This document shows positions 39,033 through 50,121 of a stretch of 64,000 nucleotides of DNA, piece by piece. Numbering within the stretch: the stretch's first letter is position 1; the number at the start of each line of letters is the position of its first letter. This DNA comes from an uncultured Clostridia bacterium (lineage in GTDB: Bacteria > Bacillota > Clostridia > Christensenellales > UBA1242), in contig CANPYI010000005.1 in assembly GCA_947588355.1 (NCBI GenBank), forward strand, positions 1 through 64,000. The letters are read 5' to 3'. A program made the position numbers and the translations under genes. The notes under the pieces are model-generated. The model was not told where the DNA came from and made no database searches. It saw only the letters and a program-made list of their open reading frames with translations.

Positions 39033-41003
39033 ATGGAGCAAAAATTTGTTTTACATTCCAAATACAAGCCCGCCGGCGACCAACCGCAAGCCATTCAAAA
39101 ACTTGTGGAGGGGATTGAAGATGGCTTGAAAGACCAAGTACTTCTCGGGGTGACAGGCTCGGGAAAAACTTACACAATGGCAAATATCATTGAAAAGGTG
39201 CAAAAACCTACACTTGTCATTGCCCACAACAAAACTTTGGCGGCACAACTTTGCAACGAATTTCGTGAGTTTTTTCCTGAAAATCGCGTGGAATATTTTG
39301 TTTCTTATTATGACTACTATCAACCGGAGGCATATATTGTTTCCACTGACACTTATATCGAAAAAGATATGAGCGTGAATGAAGATATCGACAAACTTCG
39401 TTCTTCGGCAACTTCGTCGCTTTTGGAAAGAAAGGACACCATTGTTGTGGCGTCTGTTTCGTGCATATATGGACTCGGAAGCCCGGAGGAATATCACAAT
39501 TTGCATATCGCTTTGCGTGAGGGCGAGCAGTTTGACAGAGACGAACTGATAAATCACCTTATTGCCATTCAATACACTCGCAATGATATGGACTTTAAAC
39601 GCACCACTTTCCGCGTGAAAGGTGATGTGGTGGATATTTTTCCGGCAAATACAAGTGAATATGCCATTCGAGTTCGTTTTTTTGGCGACGAGATTGAAAA
39701 GATTTTTGAGTTTGACCCCGTAAGCGGAAATATGATAAATGAGATGAGTTTTGTGGCAATTTATCCTGCAACTCACTATGCGGTGGGCTCAAATACACTG
39801 CAAAATGCCATTGCACAAATTGAGATTGATCGTGAAAAAGCCATAAAGGATTTTGAGGCACACGGCAAGCCTTTGGAGGCGGAAAGAATCGGTCAGCGAG
39901 TTGCCTATGACTTGGAAATGATGAAAGAAGTTGGCTATTGCAGCGGAATTGAAAACTATTCACGCTATTTTGACGGCAGAAAACCCGGCGAAGCACCTTA
40001 CACACTTATTGATTACTTTCCAAACGATTTTTTGTGTATTATTGACGAAAGTCACATGACCATTCCGCAAGTGCGTGCGATGTACAACGGTGACAAAGCA
40101 CGAAAAAACTCGCTTGTGGACTATGGTTTTCGTTTGGAAGCAGCTCGCGACAACAGGCCATTGAAATTTGCCGAATTTGAAAAAAAATTGAAACAGACGA
40201 TTTATGTTTCTGCCACTCCAGGAAAATACGAACTTGAAAAGGCCGGTCAAGTGGTTGAACAGGTGATTAGACCGACTGGACTTTTGGATCCTAAAATTGA
40301 GATCAGGCCAATCCAAAATCAAGTTGAAGTTTTGATGCAAGAGTGCCGCAAAACTATTGAGCGCGGTGCACGTGTTTTGGTGACAACGCTCACAAAAAAA
40401 ATGGCGGAAAGTTTGACAACCTATCTCGCGGACAGAAAATTTAAGGTCAAGTATCTTCACAGCGAGATTGACACTATGGAGCGTGTTGAAATAATAAACG
40501 GCTTGCGAATGGGCGAGTTTGACATTTTGGTGGGGATCAATCTTTTGCGAGAAGGTTTGGACATGCCAGAAGTGGAACTTGTCTGCATTTTAGATGCCGA
40601 CAAGGAAGGCTTTTTGCGTAGCGAAGGGGCGTTGATACAAACTGTTGGCCGTGCTGCACGAAATGCAAATGGGCATGTGCTCATGTTTGCAGATGTGGTG
40701 ACAGAAAGCATGCAAAAAGCCATCGATGAAACAAACAGACGCCGAATGCTTCAAGAAAAATTTAATGCCGAGCATGGTATTGTTCCAAAGACAATCATCA
40801 AGGAAATAAAAAACACCTTGGATATAAGTAAAAAAGTTTCAGAAAATTCTATCGCCAAAAAGGATATCCCACAGGAGATTGACCGCTTGACGAGTATGAT
40901 GAAAATCGCTTCGTCTCAACTTGATTTTGAGCGCGCAATAGAACTCAGAAACAAAATCAACAATCTTAAAAAGCGACTTGCCAGAAAAGAAAAAATTGAT
41001 TAG
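39033..41003 (+). CDS. uvrB: Excinuclease ABC subunit B
   Basis: [31 protein letters not shown], beta-hairpin [12 protein letters not shown]-terminal UVR motif; start moved from 38976 to MEQKFVLHS. Confidence 0.97.
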   Translation: MEQKFVLHSKYKPAGDQPQAIQKLVEGIEDGLKDQVLLGVTGSGKTYTMANIIEKVQKPTLVIAHNKTLAAQLCNEFREFFPENRVEYFVSYYDYYQPEAYIVSTDTYIEKDMSVNEDIDKLRSSATSSLLERKDTIVVASVSCIYGLGSPEEYHNLHIALREGEQFDRDELINHLIAIQYTRNDMDFKRTTFRVKGDVVDIFPANTSEYAIRVRFFGDEIEKIFEFDPVSGNMINEMSFVAIYPATHYAVGSNTLQNAIAQIEIDREKAIKDFEAHGKPLEAERIGQRVAYDLEMMKEVGYCSGIENYSRYFDGRKPGEAPYTLIDYFPNDFLCIIDESHMTIPQVRAMYNGDKARKNSLVDYGFRLEAARDNRPLKFAEFEKKLKQTIYVSATPGKYELEKAGQVVEQVIRPTGLLDPKIEIRPIQNQVEVLMQECRKTIERGARVLVTTLTKKMAESLTTYLADRKFKVKYLHSEIDTMERVEIINGLRMGEFDILVGINLLREGLDMPEVELVCILDADKEGFLRSEGALIQTVGRAARNANGHVLMFADVVTESMQKAIDETNRRRMLQEKFNAEHGIVPKTIIKEIKNTLDISKKVSENSIAKKDIPQEIDRLTSMMKIASSQLDFERAIELRNKINNLKKRLARKEKID

Positions 41004-41067
41004 ACTACGATTTTAAAAACAGACTTTTTGTGCTAAAATTAAGAAATGCCGTTTGTGGAGGAAACAT

Positions 41068-43887
41068 ATGAAAAACTCAATCATCATCAAAGGGGCAAAA
41101 GAAAACAACCTGAAAAATGTCAGTCTGGAAATTCCGCGTGACAAATTTGTTGTTTTTACGGGTGTGAGCGGCTCTGGAAAAAGTTCGCTTGCTTTTGGCA
41201 CAATTTTTGCAGAAGGGCAACGAAGATATATCGAAAGTTTGTCGTCTTATGCACGACAATTTTTGGGGGCTGCTCAAAAACCAGATGTGGAAACAATCGA
41301 AGGGTTGTCGCCGGCAATTTCTATTGACCAAAAAACAACAAATCGCAATCCGCGTTCCACTGTTGGCACGGTTACGGAGATTTATGACTACTTGCGTCTT
41401 TTGTTTGCGCGGGTTGGAACTCCTTATTGTCCGCACTGCCACAAGGAAGTTAAACAGCAAACGATTGACCAAATCGTTGACAGCATAAAAGAAATGGGCG
41501 AAGGCACAAAAATCACCATCAGTGCTCCTGTTGTGCGGGGTCAAAAAGGTCGCCACGAAAAACTTTTGGACAGTTTGAAACGCAGTGGCTATGTGCGTGT
41601 GGAAATTGACGGAAATATATACACTTTTGACGAGCCAATCACACTCGACAAAAACCTTAAACACAATATTTCGGTTATTATTGACCGCATAACTTTGAAA
41701 GAAGGCAAAGACACCAGACTGACCGGCAGTTTGGAAACAGCGATAAAACTTGGCGAAGGGCTGGTGGTTGTTTCTACTGACGAAAAAAGTGAAACATATT
41801 CCACAAACTATGCTTGCCCTGAATGTGGCTGGACTTTGGAGGAAATCACACCTCGACTTTTCTCATTTAATGCACCTTACGGGGCATGTCCAAACTGCAC
41901 CGGACTTGGCTATACTTTGGACATAGATGAGGAGATTGTTTTGCGACATAGTGACCTTTCCGTCAACGGGGGTGCTTTTGATGCAACAGGCTGGAAGATG
42001 GAGCCTGGAAGCATGGCAAAATCATATATCACTTCTGTTGCAAAGGCATATGATATTGATTTGGACATTCCTGTCAAAAAATTACCAAAGGATAAACTCA
42101 ATATCCTGCTTTATGGCACAGGGAACGAAAAAATCGATATACAAGTGGACAATGCGCGCGGAAAACACTCGCTCGCAATCAATTTTGAAGGCATAATCAA
42201 CAATCTTCGCAGACGATACAGAGAAAGTTCGTCGGAGTGGGTGAAATTTGAAATCGGTCGCTTTATGCGAGAGCAAACTTGCTGTGTTTGTCATGGCAAA
42301 CGTTTGAACGAAAGCGCACTCTCCGTGAAAATAAATCGAAAGGATATAGACGACTTTTGCAATTATTCGGTCAAAAATTTGATTCCTATTTGTGAAAATT
42401 TGGAACTAAGCAAAGTGAAAAGCCAAATCGCAGAGCCTATTTTGAAAGAGGTTTTGGCAAGACTTAATTTTTTGAAAGATGTTGGGCTATCTTACTTGAA
42501 TCTCAATCGCTCCGCCGAAAGTTTGTCGGGTGGCGAGGCACAAAGAATTCGTCTTGCAACGCAGATAGGAAGCGGACTTGTGGGCGTGCTTTACATTTTG
42601 GATGAGCCGTCTATCGGGCTACATCAACGTGACAATGAAAAACTTTTAAACACACTCAAAAAACTCAAGGAACTTGGCAACACTTTGATTGTTGTGGAGC
42701 ATGACGAGGACACTATTCGTGCGGCAGACTATTTGGTGGATGTTGGACCTTATGCGGGTGTGCATGGTGGCGAAATTGTTGCCGCTGGCACTGTGGAACA
42801 GGTTATGAAAAGCAAAAAATCTGTCACAGCAGCCTTTTTGCGTGGCGATGAAAAGATTGAAGTGCCAAAAACACGCCGAAAGCCAAAAGATTATGTTCAC
42901 ATCCTTGGTGCAAAGCAAAACAACTTGAAAAACATCGATGTTGACATTCCAGCCGGAATTTTGACGCTTGTCACCGGTGTGTCGGGCGGAGGAAAATCAA
43001 GTTTGATTGATGGCGTGTTGTTTCCTTATTTGTCCAATTTGCTGAATGGCAGCAAGTTGGAACTTGGCGAGTTTAAAGCAATAAAAAACGCTGAAATTTT
43101 GGACAAAGTGATAAATATTGACCAAGCACCTATCGGCAGAACTCCGCGTTCCAATCCTGCCACTTACACGGGCGTTTTCACCGCTATTCGTGATTTGTTT
43201 GCAGCCACACCTGACGCAAAAGCACGAGGCTTTGGCACAGGCAGATTTTCCTTTAATGTGAAGGGCGGCAGATGTGAGGCCTGCGAGGGTGCCGGAGTGA
43301 AAGAGATTGAAATGTACTTTTTGCCAGATATAACTGTGCCGTGCGAGGTTTGTAAGGGTAAAAGATACAATCGTGAAACTTTGGAGGTCAAATACAAGGG
43401 CAAATCCATCAGCGACGTGCTTGATATGACTGTGGAGGAAGCACTTACTTTCTTTGAAAATATTCCGTCAATCAAAAGCAAAATTCAGGCGCTTTATGAC
43501 GTTGGACTTTCTTATATCAAACTTGGTCAACCTGCCACAACACTTTCTGGCGGTGAGGCACAACGTGTGAAACTTGCCACCGAACTTTCACGAAAAAGTA
43601 CCGGCAAAACAATGTATATTTTGGACGAGCCAACAACAGGGCTTCATATGTTTGACGTCAAAAAACTTATTGCCATTTTGCAGCGACTTGTTGATGCCGG
43701 AAACAGTGTTGTTGTGATTGAACACAATTTGGACGTCATAAAATGTGCGGACTATATCATCGATATGGGGCCAGAGGGCGGCGACGAAGGTGGAACAGTT
43801 GTTGCCACCGGCACGCCAGAGCAAATTGCCAAAAACAAAGACAGTTACACCGGAATGTTTTTGAAAAAAATGCTGGAAAAGGAGTGA
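41068..43887 (+). CDS. uvrA: Excinuclease ABC subunit A
   Basis: Two ABC modules ([27 protein letters not shown]), Zn fingers [28 protein letters not shown] and [27 protein letters not shown]. Confidence 0.97.
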   Translation: MKNSIIIKGAKENNLKNVSLEIPRDKFVVFTGVSGSGKSSLAFGTIFAEGQRRYIESLSSYARQFLGAAQKPDVETIEGLSPAISIDQKTTNRNPRSTVGTVTEIYDYLRLLFARVGTPYCPHCHKEVKQQTIDQIVDSIKEMGEGTKITISAPVVRGQKGRHEKLLDSLKRSGYVRVEIDGNIYTFDEPITLDKNLKHNISVIIDRITLKEGKDTRLTGSLETAIKLGEGLVVVSTDEKSETYSTNYACPECGWTLEEITPRLFSFNAPYGACPNCTGLGYTLDIDEEIVLRHSDLSVNGGAFDATGWKMEPGSMAKSYITSVAKAYDIDLDIPVKKLPKDKLNILLYGTGNEKIDIQVDNARGKHSLAINFEGIINNLRRRYRESSSEWVKFEIGRFMREQTCCVCHGKRLNESALSVKINRKDIDDFCNYSVKNLIPICENLELSKVKSQIAEPILKEVLARLNFLKDVGLSYLNLNRSAESLSGGEAQRIRLATQIGSGLVGVLYILDEPSIGLHQRDNEKLLNTLKKLKELGNTLIVVEHDEDTIRAADYLVDVGPYAGVHGGEIVAAGTVEQVMKSKKSVTAAFLRGDEKIEVPKTRRKPKDYVHILGAKQNNLKNIDVDIPAGILTLVTGVSGGGKSSLIDGVLFPYLSNLLNGSKLELGEFKAIKNAEILDKVINIDQAPIGRTPRSNPATYTGVFTAIRDLFAATPDAKARGFGTGRFSFNVKGGRCEACEGAGVKEIEMYFLPDITVPCEVCKGKRYNRETLEVKYKGKSISDVLDMTVEEALTFFENIPSIKSKIQALYDVGLSYIKLGQPATTLSGGEAQRVKLATELSRKSTGKTMYILDEPTTGLHMFDVKKLIAILQRLVDAGNSVVVIEHNLDVIKCADYIIDMGPEGGDEGGTVVATGTPEQIAKNKDSYTGMFLKKMLEKE

Positions 43888-43906
43888 AAAACTCCTTTTA
43901 TTATTG
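43881..43906 (+). terminator. Intrinsic terminator of uvrA
   Basis: GGAGTGAAAAACTCCTTTTATTATT. Confidence 0.65.
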
Positions 43907-43953
43907 AAAAAATAGCATTTTTTGGACTTTTTTTAAAATTTTTAAAAAAAGTC

Positions 43954-43981
43954 TTGACAATTCCCCCCCCCGTGTTATTAT
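43954..43981 (+). promoter_or_regulatory. Promoter TTGACA-16-TATTAT with C9 homopolymer in the spacer
   Basis: -35 43954-43959; nine consecutive C at 43963-43971; -10 43976-43981. Confidence 0.75.
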
Positions 43982-44012
43982 AGGTCTACCAAAACAATTT
44001 TAGGAGGGAAAA

Positions 44013-44648
44013 ATGAGAATTGTTGGAATTGAAAAAGAAGATATAAAAAGGGTTATCAAAAGTAGTACTTATGGATTTGACTATGTTGAACTGCAAAACG
44101 GTGCAAAAGTTATTGTCAACCAAAGTCCTATATTATTAGGCGGGTTTCATGATTTCGACTCTTATTATGATAAATGCATATTTAATTATCCTATGCTTGA
44201 AAAACTGCTTGATGATGGCAAAGGCGGAATTGAATTTGATGACAAAAAAATGACTGATTATATAGCAGAACATTTAATTTTTCCTTTTGTATGGGATCAC
44301 AGGACACCAGAGGAATGGGCAGAAGGTGTGATTTCTTCACATTATAAAGACCATCATTATTGCGCATGTCCAGCTACTTTTGCTGACACACTCAAAGAGA
44401 GTGAAGGATATTTGGAACAAGTCCCAATTGAAGCATTCCAAAACCATCCAAGTTTGCTTCGGGAAATAAAGAAAGGATATAGCAAACAACTGGATGACAA
44501 AAATAAATATGTTAAAGCATCAAAGTCTAAATATAGTAAAGAAGAATTGAATTGGCTAATTAGTTACCTTAATAGTGATGTTGAAAAAGAAGAACAGTTG
44601 AATAAGAACATTGCAAAAATAGAGAAACAAATTGGAAAAACAAAATAA
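44013..44648 (+). CDS. Hypothetical protein, 211 aa, Lys/Glu-rich coiled C-terminus
   Basis: Strong SD AGGAGGG; no family recognised. Confidence 0.8.
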   Translation: MRIVGIEKEDIKRVIKSSTYGFDYVELQNGAKVIVNQSPILLGGFHDFDSYYDKCIFNYPMLEKLLDDGKGGIEFDDKKMTDYIAEHLIFPFVWDHRTPEEWAEGVISSHYKDHHYCACPATFADTLKESEGYLEQVPIEAFQNHPSLLREIKKGYSKQLDDKNKYVKASKSKYSKEELNWLISYLNSDVEKEEQLNKNIAKIEKQIGKTK

Positions 44649-44682
44649 AAGTAAGCTCAATCGAAATGATTGGGCTTTTTTA
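44649..44682 (+). terminator. Intrinsic terminator
   Basis: AAGCTCAATC-GAAAT-GATTGGGCTTTTTT. Confidence 0.7.
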
Positions 44683-44755
44683 ATGCAAGGTTGTTTTTTA
44701 AAAATGGTTGTGCTCGTTGACAAAACGCGTGAAAATATGCTAAGATATTCATGCG

Positions 44756-45538
44756 ATGAGAGTGATAAATCTTTCGTCAGGAAGTGACGGCAATTTAACC
44801 TATGTTGAAAGCGAACATTCACGCATTTTGGTGGATGATGGTCTTTCATGCAAGGAAACTGACAAACGTCTGTCACTTTTGGGAATTTCCGGAAATGATA
44901 TCGATGCTGTTGTTGTGACGCATGAGCATGTTGACCACATTAAAGGTGTTGATGTGTTCAGCAAAAAATACAATATTCCTGTGTATGCTCACGAAGAAGT
45001 TTGGGCAGGACTTTGGGACAAACTTGAGCGAGTTGACGACAAAAACAAAAAGATTTTCACTGAAAAGTTTGCCATAAAAGACCTTTTGATTGATCCTGTG
45101 GAAGTTCCGCATGACGTCAAGTGCTTTGGCTTTTCGCTGTCCGAGAATGATAAAAAAATCAGCATTTTGACCGACCTAGGCCACACCACAGAAAAAATAT
45201 TCGACCATGTGAAAGGCAGTCAATTGGTGTATGTTGAAGCAAATCACGATATTTCAATGCTGCGGAATTGCGAAAAATATCCACTTTCTTTGCGAATGCG
45301 CATTGCAGGAAAAAATGGACATTTGTCCAACGATGCATCTGCCGAGATTATACAAAAACTTGTGCTTTCTGGCACCAAACAAATTGTTTTGGCACATCTC
45401 AGCCAAGAAAACAACACGCCCGAACTTGCTTTCAATTACATATCCTCCAAACTTTCTGACAATGGTCTTTGTGAGGGAGAGGGGTTTCGTATCGATGTTG
45501 CCCTGACAATTCCGACAACACTTTTTAAGTTGAAATAA
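44756..45538 (+). CDS. Metallo-beta-lactamase-fold hydrolase, YycJ/WalJ-like
   Basis: SSGSDGNLTYVESEHSRILVDDGLSCKE, VVVTHEHVDHIKGVDVFSKKY, VYVEANHDISML, HLSQENNTPE. Confidence 0.88.
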   Translation: MRVINLSSGSDGNLTYVESEHSRILVDDGLSCKETDKRLSLLGISGNDIDAVVVTHEHVDHIKGVDVFSKKYNIPVYAHEEVWAGLWDKLERVDDKNKKIFTEKFAIKDLLIDPVEVPHDVKCFGFSLSENDKKISILTDLGHTTEKIFDHVKGSQLVYVEANHDISMLRNCEKYPLSLRMRIAGKNGHLSNDASAEIIQKLVLSGTKQIVLAHLSQENNTPELAFNYISSKLSDNGLCEGEGFRIDVALTIPTTLFKLK

Positions 45539-45562
45539 CATCTGTTTGATGTTATTTTTTTA
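45532..45562 (+). terminator. Intrinsic terminator
   Basis: AATAACATC-TGTTT-GATGTTATTTTTTT. Confidence 0.75.
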
Positions 45563-45654
45563 AACTTTCAAAAAAAATGTAATATATTTAAAATATTTGA
45601 CAAAAATTATGGAAATTTGATAAACTGTAAAGGATTTTAAAGGAGGATTTTATT

Positions 45655-46443
45655 ATGCAATTAGGACTAAAAAAGAAAGTTGTAATCGTGACAGGTGCCG
45701 CATCTGGCATCGGCAAACAAATTGCGCTTGCTTTTGACAAGGAGGGGGCTTCTGTGGCTCTTGCTGACATCAACTTGGCAGGTTTAAAGGAGTTGAAGGC
45801 AGAACTTAAAAATGAGGCTTATATTGAAAAAGTTGACATCACAAATGCTGACGCTTGCAAAAAATTTGTCGATAATGTTGCCAAAAAATTTGGACATATT
45901 GATGTGCTTGTCAACAATGCCGGAACAGCAAAAATGGGCGACATGCAAACATTCCCAGAAGAAATTTTCCGCGCACATGCAGAACTTATGATGTACGCTC
46001 CTGTAAGGCTGATAAATCTGTGCCTTCCATATTTCAAGAAAAATGGTTGGGGAAGTGTTGTCAACACCGCTTCTATTTTTGGAAAACAACCTGGCGGACT
46101 TATTAGTTATGACACCATTAAGGCCGCTGATATAATGATCACAAAAGATTATTCAAATTACTGTGCACCTTTCAATGTAAACGTGAACGCAGTTTGCCCG
46201 GGGCCTGTCGACACTCCTCTTTGGCATGCAAAAGGTCAACTTGGCGACCAACTTGCATCTGCAACAGGAATGAAAAAAGAAGAGGCTATTGATTGGTTTG
46301 CAAAAACAAACATTCCAATGGGCAGATACGCAAAGCCAGAAGAGATTGCATCTGCAGTTGTGTTTTTGAGTAGTGTGCCTGCCCACTATATCACCGGTGT
46401 TGCCATCAATGTTGACGGTGGCATGGTGAAAAGTACACTGTAA
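45655..46443 (+). CDS. Short-chain dehydrogenase/reductase
   Basis: VTGAASGIGKQIALAF, VNNAGTAKMG, CPGPVDTPL, INVDGGMV; SD AAAGGAGG. Confidence 0.9.
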   Translation: MQLGLKKKVVIVTGAASGIGKQIALAFDKEGASVALADINLAGLKELKAELKNEAYIEKVDITNADACKKFVDNVAKKFGHIDVLVNNAGTAKMGDMQTFPEEIFRAHAELMMYAPVRLINLCLPYFKKNGWGSVVNTASIFGKQPGGLISYDTIKAADIMITKDYSNYCAPFNVNVNAVCPGPVDTPLWHAKGQLGDQLASATGMKKEEAIDWFAKTNIPMGRYAKPEEIASAVVFLSSVPAHYITGVAINVDGGMVKSTL

Positions 46444-46459
46444 AATTTGACAAAATATC

Positions 46460-46490
46460 AAAAAAACACCTTTTTTGGTGTTTTTTTATT
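46460..46490. terminator. Bidirectional terminator
   Basis: AAAAAACACC-TTTTTT-GGTGTTTTTTT. Confidence 0.7.
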
Positions 46491-46494
46491 ATTT

Positions 46495-47223
46495 TTAGCC
46501 AAAATAGCCGTCCAAAAGATTTTCGTCATCTTTAAAAGTTATGACATATGATTTTTGTTTTTCACTGTAAATTCCGTCTTGTCCTACAACAAAACTGTCC
46601 AAAACTTTGCAGTTGTAAGGCTCTGCCAAATGCTCGACATAAATTGTTGCATCACTGTCACTGTCGGAGTGGTCCGCTCTGCCGTTTGGGTGATTGTGTG
46701 CAACAATCAAATATTTTGCATGAGTTGATGTGACGAGATTTACAATTTCATAAGGTGAAATTCCGGTTTCTCTGACACTTTCCAAATCGGTTTTTCGCAT
46801 TTGCTTTATTCGAAAAGCATTATCCACGGCAAAAATGTAAAGATATTCTATTTCCTCATATCTTAAAAGAGTTGCAAGATATTTATAAAATGATTCGCTG
46901 TCTTTCACACTCATACGTTTTTTCATCTTTGTAAGCGTGTAGAAATTGAAATATTGACGAAAATTTTTTATTTTTGTGGCAGTTATTTGGCTGAGCCCTT
47001 TCACTTGCATTAGGTCCACTATGTCGGCATCAAGAATGTTTGCAAAATTTCCAAAACGAGCCAAAAGTTCGTGCGCAAGAGGGTTGACATCTACGCGAGG
47101 AACTATCAAAGTCAAAAAGCCTTCAACTGCTTGAATTTCGGTGACGTTTTCAACGCCCGCTTTATATATCAACTCATTCAATCTTGCACGATGTCCACTG
47201 TGTATGTTGTTTTTGTCTTTCAT
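46495..47223 (-). CDS. radC: RadC/JAMM-domain protein, paralog 2
   Basis: HSGHRARLNELIYKAG, VKGLSQITATKIKNF, JAMM AHNHPNGRADHSDSD. Confidence 0.86.
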   Translation of the reverse strand: MKDKNNIHSGHRARLNELIYKAGVENVTEIQAVEGFLTLIVPRVDVNPLAHELLARFGNFANILDADIVDLMQVKGLSQITATKIKNFRQYFNFYTLTKMKKRMSVKDSESFYKYLATLLRYEEIEYLYIFAVDNAFRIKQMRKTDLESVRETGISPYEIVNLVTSTHAKYLIVAHNHPNGRADHSDSDSDATIYVEHLAEPYNCKVLDSFVVGQDGIYSEKQKSYVITFKDDENLLDGYFG

Positions 47224-47254
47224 TTTTGCCTCTTAAGTAAAAAAAAGTTGATTT

Positions 47255-48175
47255 TTATGCTTTGTTTGCACACATAAACACTTTTTCATTCTTCTCTGCC
47301 ACAAACTTTGCAATTTGCTGTATGGCGATTTTATTTGCTTCACGCATATCTATTTCGGCAGGATTTTCTTTCAAAAATTTTCTTATAGATGCCATATAGC
47401 AAAGGCGCAAATCTGTGTCGGTGTTTATTTTGTAAATGTGGCTCTCTTGTGCCAATTTGGACAAAATCTTTGAGTCTGTTCCTTTTGCACCAATCAAATT
47501 TCCACCATTTTGATTTATTATTTTGACAAAATTTTGTGGCACGCTTGATGCTCCATGAAGCACAAGCGGGATTTTTGGAATCTGTTTTTCAATTTCTTTC
47601 AAAATATCAAATTCTATTTTTGCCTTGCTTTTGTATTTGTATGCACCATGGCTTGTGCCAATGGCCACTGCCAAACTGTCACAGCCGGTTTTTTGAACAA
47701 ATTCCTTTGCTTTTTGAGGATTTGTGAACAAACTTTCTTTTGCCGACACATTGTCCTCAATTCCGGCAAGCACGCCAAGTTCTGCCTCCACAAAAACACC
47801 TTTTTTGTGAGCATATGCCACCACTTTTTTTGTGACATTCACGTTTTCATCAAAAGGGAGGGCACTTCCGTCAAACATCACACTTTCGAATCCAAGGTCG
47901 ATTGCCTTTTTGCATATTTCAAAACTTTTGCCATGGTCCAAATGCAAAAACAAAGGAAGATTGTATTCTTTTTTTACGGATTCCACAATTGGCAAAATAT
48001 ATCTTTCGCCAATATATTCAAAACCACTTTCGCTGACAGCCAAAAACGCTGGAGAATTTGACAACTTGCAGCCTTGACAAATACCTTTCAAGGTTTCCAA
48101 ATTACTGAAGTTGTAAGCACCCACAACATAATTTTTGTCGCGCGCATCTTTCAAATAAAACTGTAAATTTTTCAT
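47255..48175 (-). CDS. fba: Class II fructose-bisphosphate aldolase family
   Basis: VVGAYNFSNLET, LFLHLDHGKSFE, SVMFDGSALPFDENV, VEAELGVLAGIED, AIGTSHGAYK, LVLHGASSVP. Confidence 0.93.
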   Translation of the reverse strand: MKNLQFYLKDARDKNYVVGAYNFSNLETLKGICQGCKLSNSPAFLAVSESGFEYIGERYILPIVESVKKEYNLPLFLHLDHGKSFEICKKAIDLGFESVMFDGSALPFDENVNVTKKVVAYAHKKGVFVEAELGVLAGIEDNVSAKESLFTNPQKAKEFVQKTGCDSLAVAIGTSHGAYKYKSKAKIEFDILKEIEKQIPKIPLVLHGASSVPQNFVKIINQNGGNLIGAKGTDSKILSKLAQESHIYKINTDTDLRLCYMASIRKFLKENPAEIDMREANKIAIQQIAKFVAEKNEKVFMCANKA

Positions 48176-48241
48176 AACAATTTCATTTTAGCACATTTTG
48201 TCCAAATTTCAAACATATAAATGGAAAAAGTGAGGTAAAAA

Positions 48242-48931
48242 ATGAAAAAGAAACTTATTTTTGGAGTGGTTGCCGTGTTGCTTGTGACAGTTGGCTTTTT
48301 GCTCTTTGGCTGTCATTTTGCAAAATCTACGCAAGATCGCGTGCAAGAGAATATGTCGGAATGGACAAAGACCTATTTTTATGGTGAAGGTGAGGGTATA
48401 TGTGTGTCGCTCTCTGCTGGATTGCGTGAAGGCAACTATGTTTTGAACGGAACATCTGAAAAGAGTGTTGATTTTGCACTTTTGACGATCAAATTAAGCG
48501 AAACAAACGGTGAAAAAGTGATCAAAGCGGATATTTCTGTGGACGGAGAAATCACAACAGGACAAGAACTTGAACTGCATCCACTCGGCCACTCATATAT
48601 GGTTGATTTGGAAACAAGTTTTACAGGAAATGAAGATGTTGAGATTTCCTTTGCTGGTCAAAACATAAAGTTGGAGAATTTGTCTAAAAATTTTCAAATA
48701 AATGACCAAAAAGCGATTGAAATTGGCACAAAACAACTTGAAAAGCAGATAACAAAACTTAAAAAATGGTCAAATTTGAACGCAGAATGCTATTTGCGAG
48801 TTTTGGACAAAAAAGAAAACAATTTTGATCAAATTTATTGGTGTTTTTCGGTGGTCAATACTGACGGAGAAAATTTTTCTGTAATTATTTCCACAATTGA
48901 TGGCTCAGTGCTTGCAACATCACAAGAATAA
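48242..48931 (+). CDS. Putative lipoprotein of unknown function
   Basis: Signal peptide with lipobox-like FLLFGC; SD GAGG. Confidence 0.75.
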   Translation: MKKKLIFGVVAVLLVTVGFLLFGCHFAKSTQDRVQENMSEWTKTYFYGEGEGICVSLSAGLREGNYVLNGTSEKSVDFALLTIKLSETNGEKVIKADISVDGEITTGQELELHPLGHSYMVDLETSFTGNEDVEISFAGQNIKLENLSKNFQINDQKAIEIGTKQLEKQITKLKKWSNLNAECYLRVLDKKENNFDQIYWCFSVVNTDGENFSVIISTIDGSVLATSQE

Positions 48932-48962
48932 AAAAAGTGGCAGAAAACAGCCATTTTTTTAT
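48932..48962 (+). terminator. Weak intrinsic terminator
   Basis: TGGC...GCCA stem followed by T7. Confidence 0.5.
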
Positions 48963-48976
48963 TTTGATAACATAAT

Positions 48977-49006
48977 TTGACTTTTTTATTTGACAAATGA
49001 TATCAT
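48977..49006 (+). promoter_or_regulatory. Promoter TTGACT-18-TATCAT, 6 bp from the hflX start codon
   Basis: -10 49001-49006, ATG 49013. Confidence 0.7.
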
Positions 49007-49012
49007 ATTTTT

Positions 49013-50095
49013 ATGAAAAAGATACAACAAACACAAGTGCAAGAACAGGAGCGGGCGATTATATTTTGCCCGTTGGAAAAAGATGTTGACAAAGACTATC
49101 AATTTCACGAGATTGAAAGGCTGTGTTTTTCTGCGGGCATGGAAGTTGTCAAAATTTTCAGTCAAAGTTTGGATGCTTTCAACCGAAGAACCATCATGGG
49201 CAAAGGCAAGATTGAAGAATTGAAAGCCTTTTTGAAGGAAAATCCGTGCGACACGCTTGTGGTTGACTTTCAACTGACAGGCTCGCAACTGCGCAACATT
49301 TCGGAAGAACTTGGCATCAAAGTTTTGGACAGAATTTTGCTTATTATTGATATTTTTGCCTTAAATGCCAAGTCAAGCGAGGGCAAAATTGAAGTGAAAT
49401 TGGCGCAAAATCGCTACCTTTTGACGCGATTATCTTCTTTGCAGGGCAGTTTTGGTCGTTTTGGCGGCAAAGGTGCAGGCATGCGAGGGCCGGGCGAAAC
49501 TAAATTGGAGTTGGATCGCAGAAAACTTGAACAAGAAATCATAACGTTGCAAAATGAAATTGAAAAAATTAAAGCCAGCAGACGTCAAAACAAAGTTTTA
49601 AGAGAAAAAAATGGCATAAAAAGTGTCGTTTTGGGTGGTTACACAAACGCGGGCAAAAGTTCTATTTTCAACCTTCTTACAAGAGAAAATATCTATGCAG
49701 ATGACAAACTTTTTGCCACACTTGACACCACAAGCAGACGATTGTTTTTAGGTGATGGCAAATTTTGTCTTTTGACCGACACGGTTGGATTTATCAGCAA
49801 ACTGCCGCACGAATTGGTTGAAAGTTTTTCTGCAACCTTGGAGGAAGTGCAATCTGCAGACCTTATTTTGCATGTTGTTGACGTTGCAGACAAGTTTTAT
49901 TTGAAAAATATTGATATAACAAACAAAATTTTAGATGATTTGCATGCAACAAAAAACCGTATTGTCATCTTGAACAAATGCGACCTTTTGCAAAAACCTA
50001 TTAAAATTAAACAAAATCAGATACTATTTTCAGTTAAAAACAAAACAAATGTCGAAAAACTTAAAGAAATGATATCAAACTATTTGAAAAATTAA
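49013..50095 (+). CDS. hflX: GTPase HflX
   Basis: GRFGGKGAGMRGPGETKLELDRR, VVLGGYTNAGKSSIFN, TDTVGFISKLPHELVESFSATLEE. Confidence 0.96.
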   Translation: MKKIQQTQVQEQERAIIFCPLEKDVDKDYQFHEIERLCFSAGMEVVKIFSQSLDAFNRRTIMGKGKIEELKAFLKENPCDTLVVDFQLTGSQLRNISEELGIKVLDRILLIIDIFALNAKSSEGKIEVKLAQNRYLLTRLSSLQGSFGRFGGKGAGMRGPGETKLELDRRKLEQEIITLQNEIEKIKASRRQNKVLREKNGIKSVVLGGYTNAGKSSIFNLLTRENIYADDKLFATLDTTSRRLFLGDGKFCLLTDTVGFISKLPHELVESFSATLEEVQSADLILHVVDVADKFYLKNIDITNKILDDLHATKNRIVILNKCDLLQKPIKIKQNQILFSVKNKTNVEKLKEMISNYLKN

Positions 50096-50121
50096 AAAAT
50101 GCACATGTGTGCATTTTTTTA
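50092..50121. terminator. Bidirectional terminator
   Basis: AAAATGCACATGTGTGCATTTTTTT perfect inverted repeat between convergent genes. Confidence 0.75.

Noticed and set aside
39051-39776. 241-aa ORF antisense to uvrB
   Set aside because: Opposite a highly conserved gene; low-complexity Cys/His/Phe-rich translation typical of antisense frames.
41077-41664. 195-aa ORF antisense to uvrA
   Set aside because: Same reasoning; no start signals or family.
43963-43971. C9 tract as a pure sequencing artefact
   Set aside because: Cannot be excluded from one sequence, but its exact position between good -35 and -10 boxes makes it worth reporting; the length needs raw-read confirmation.
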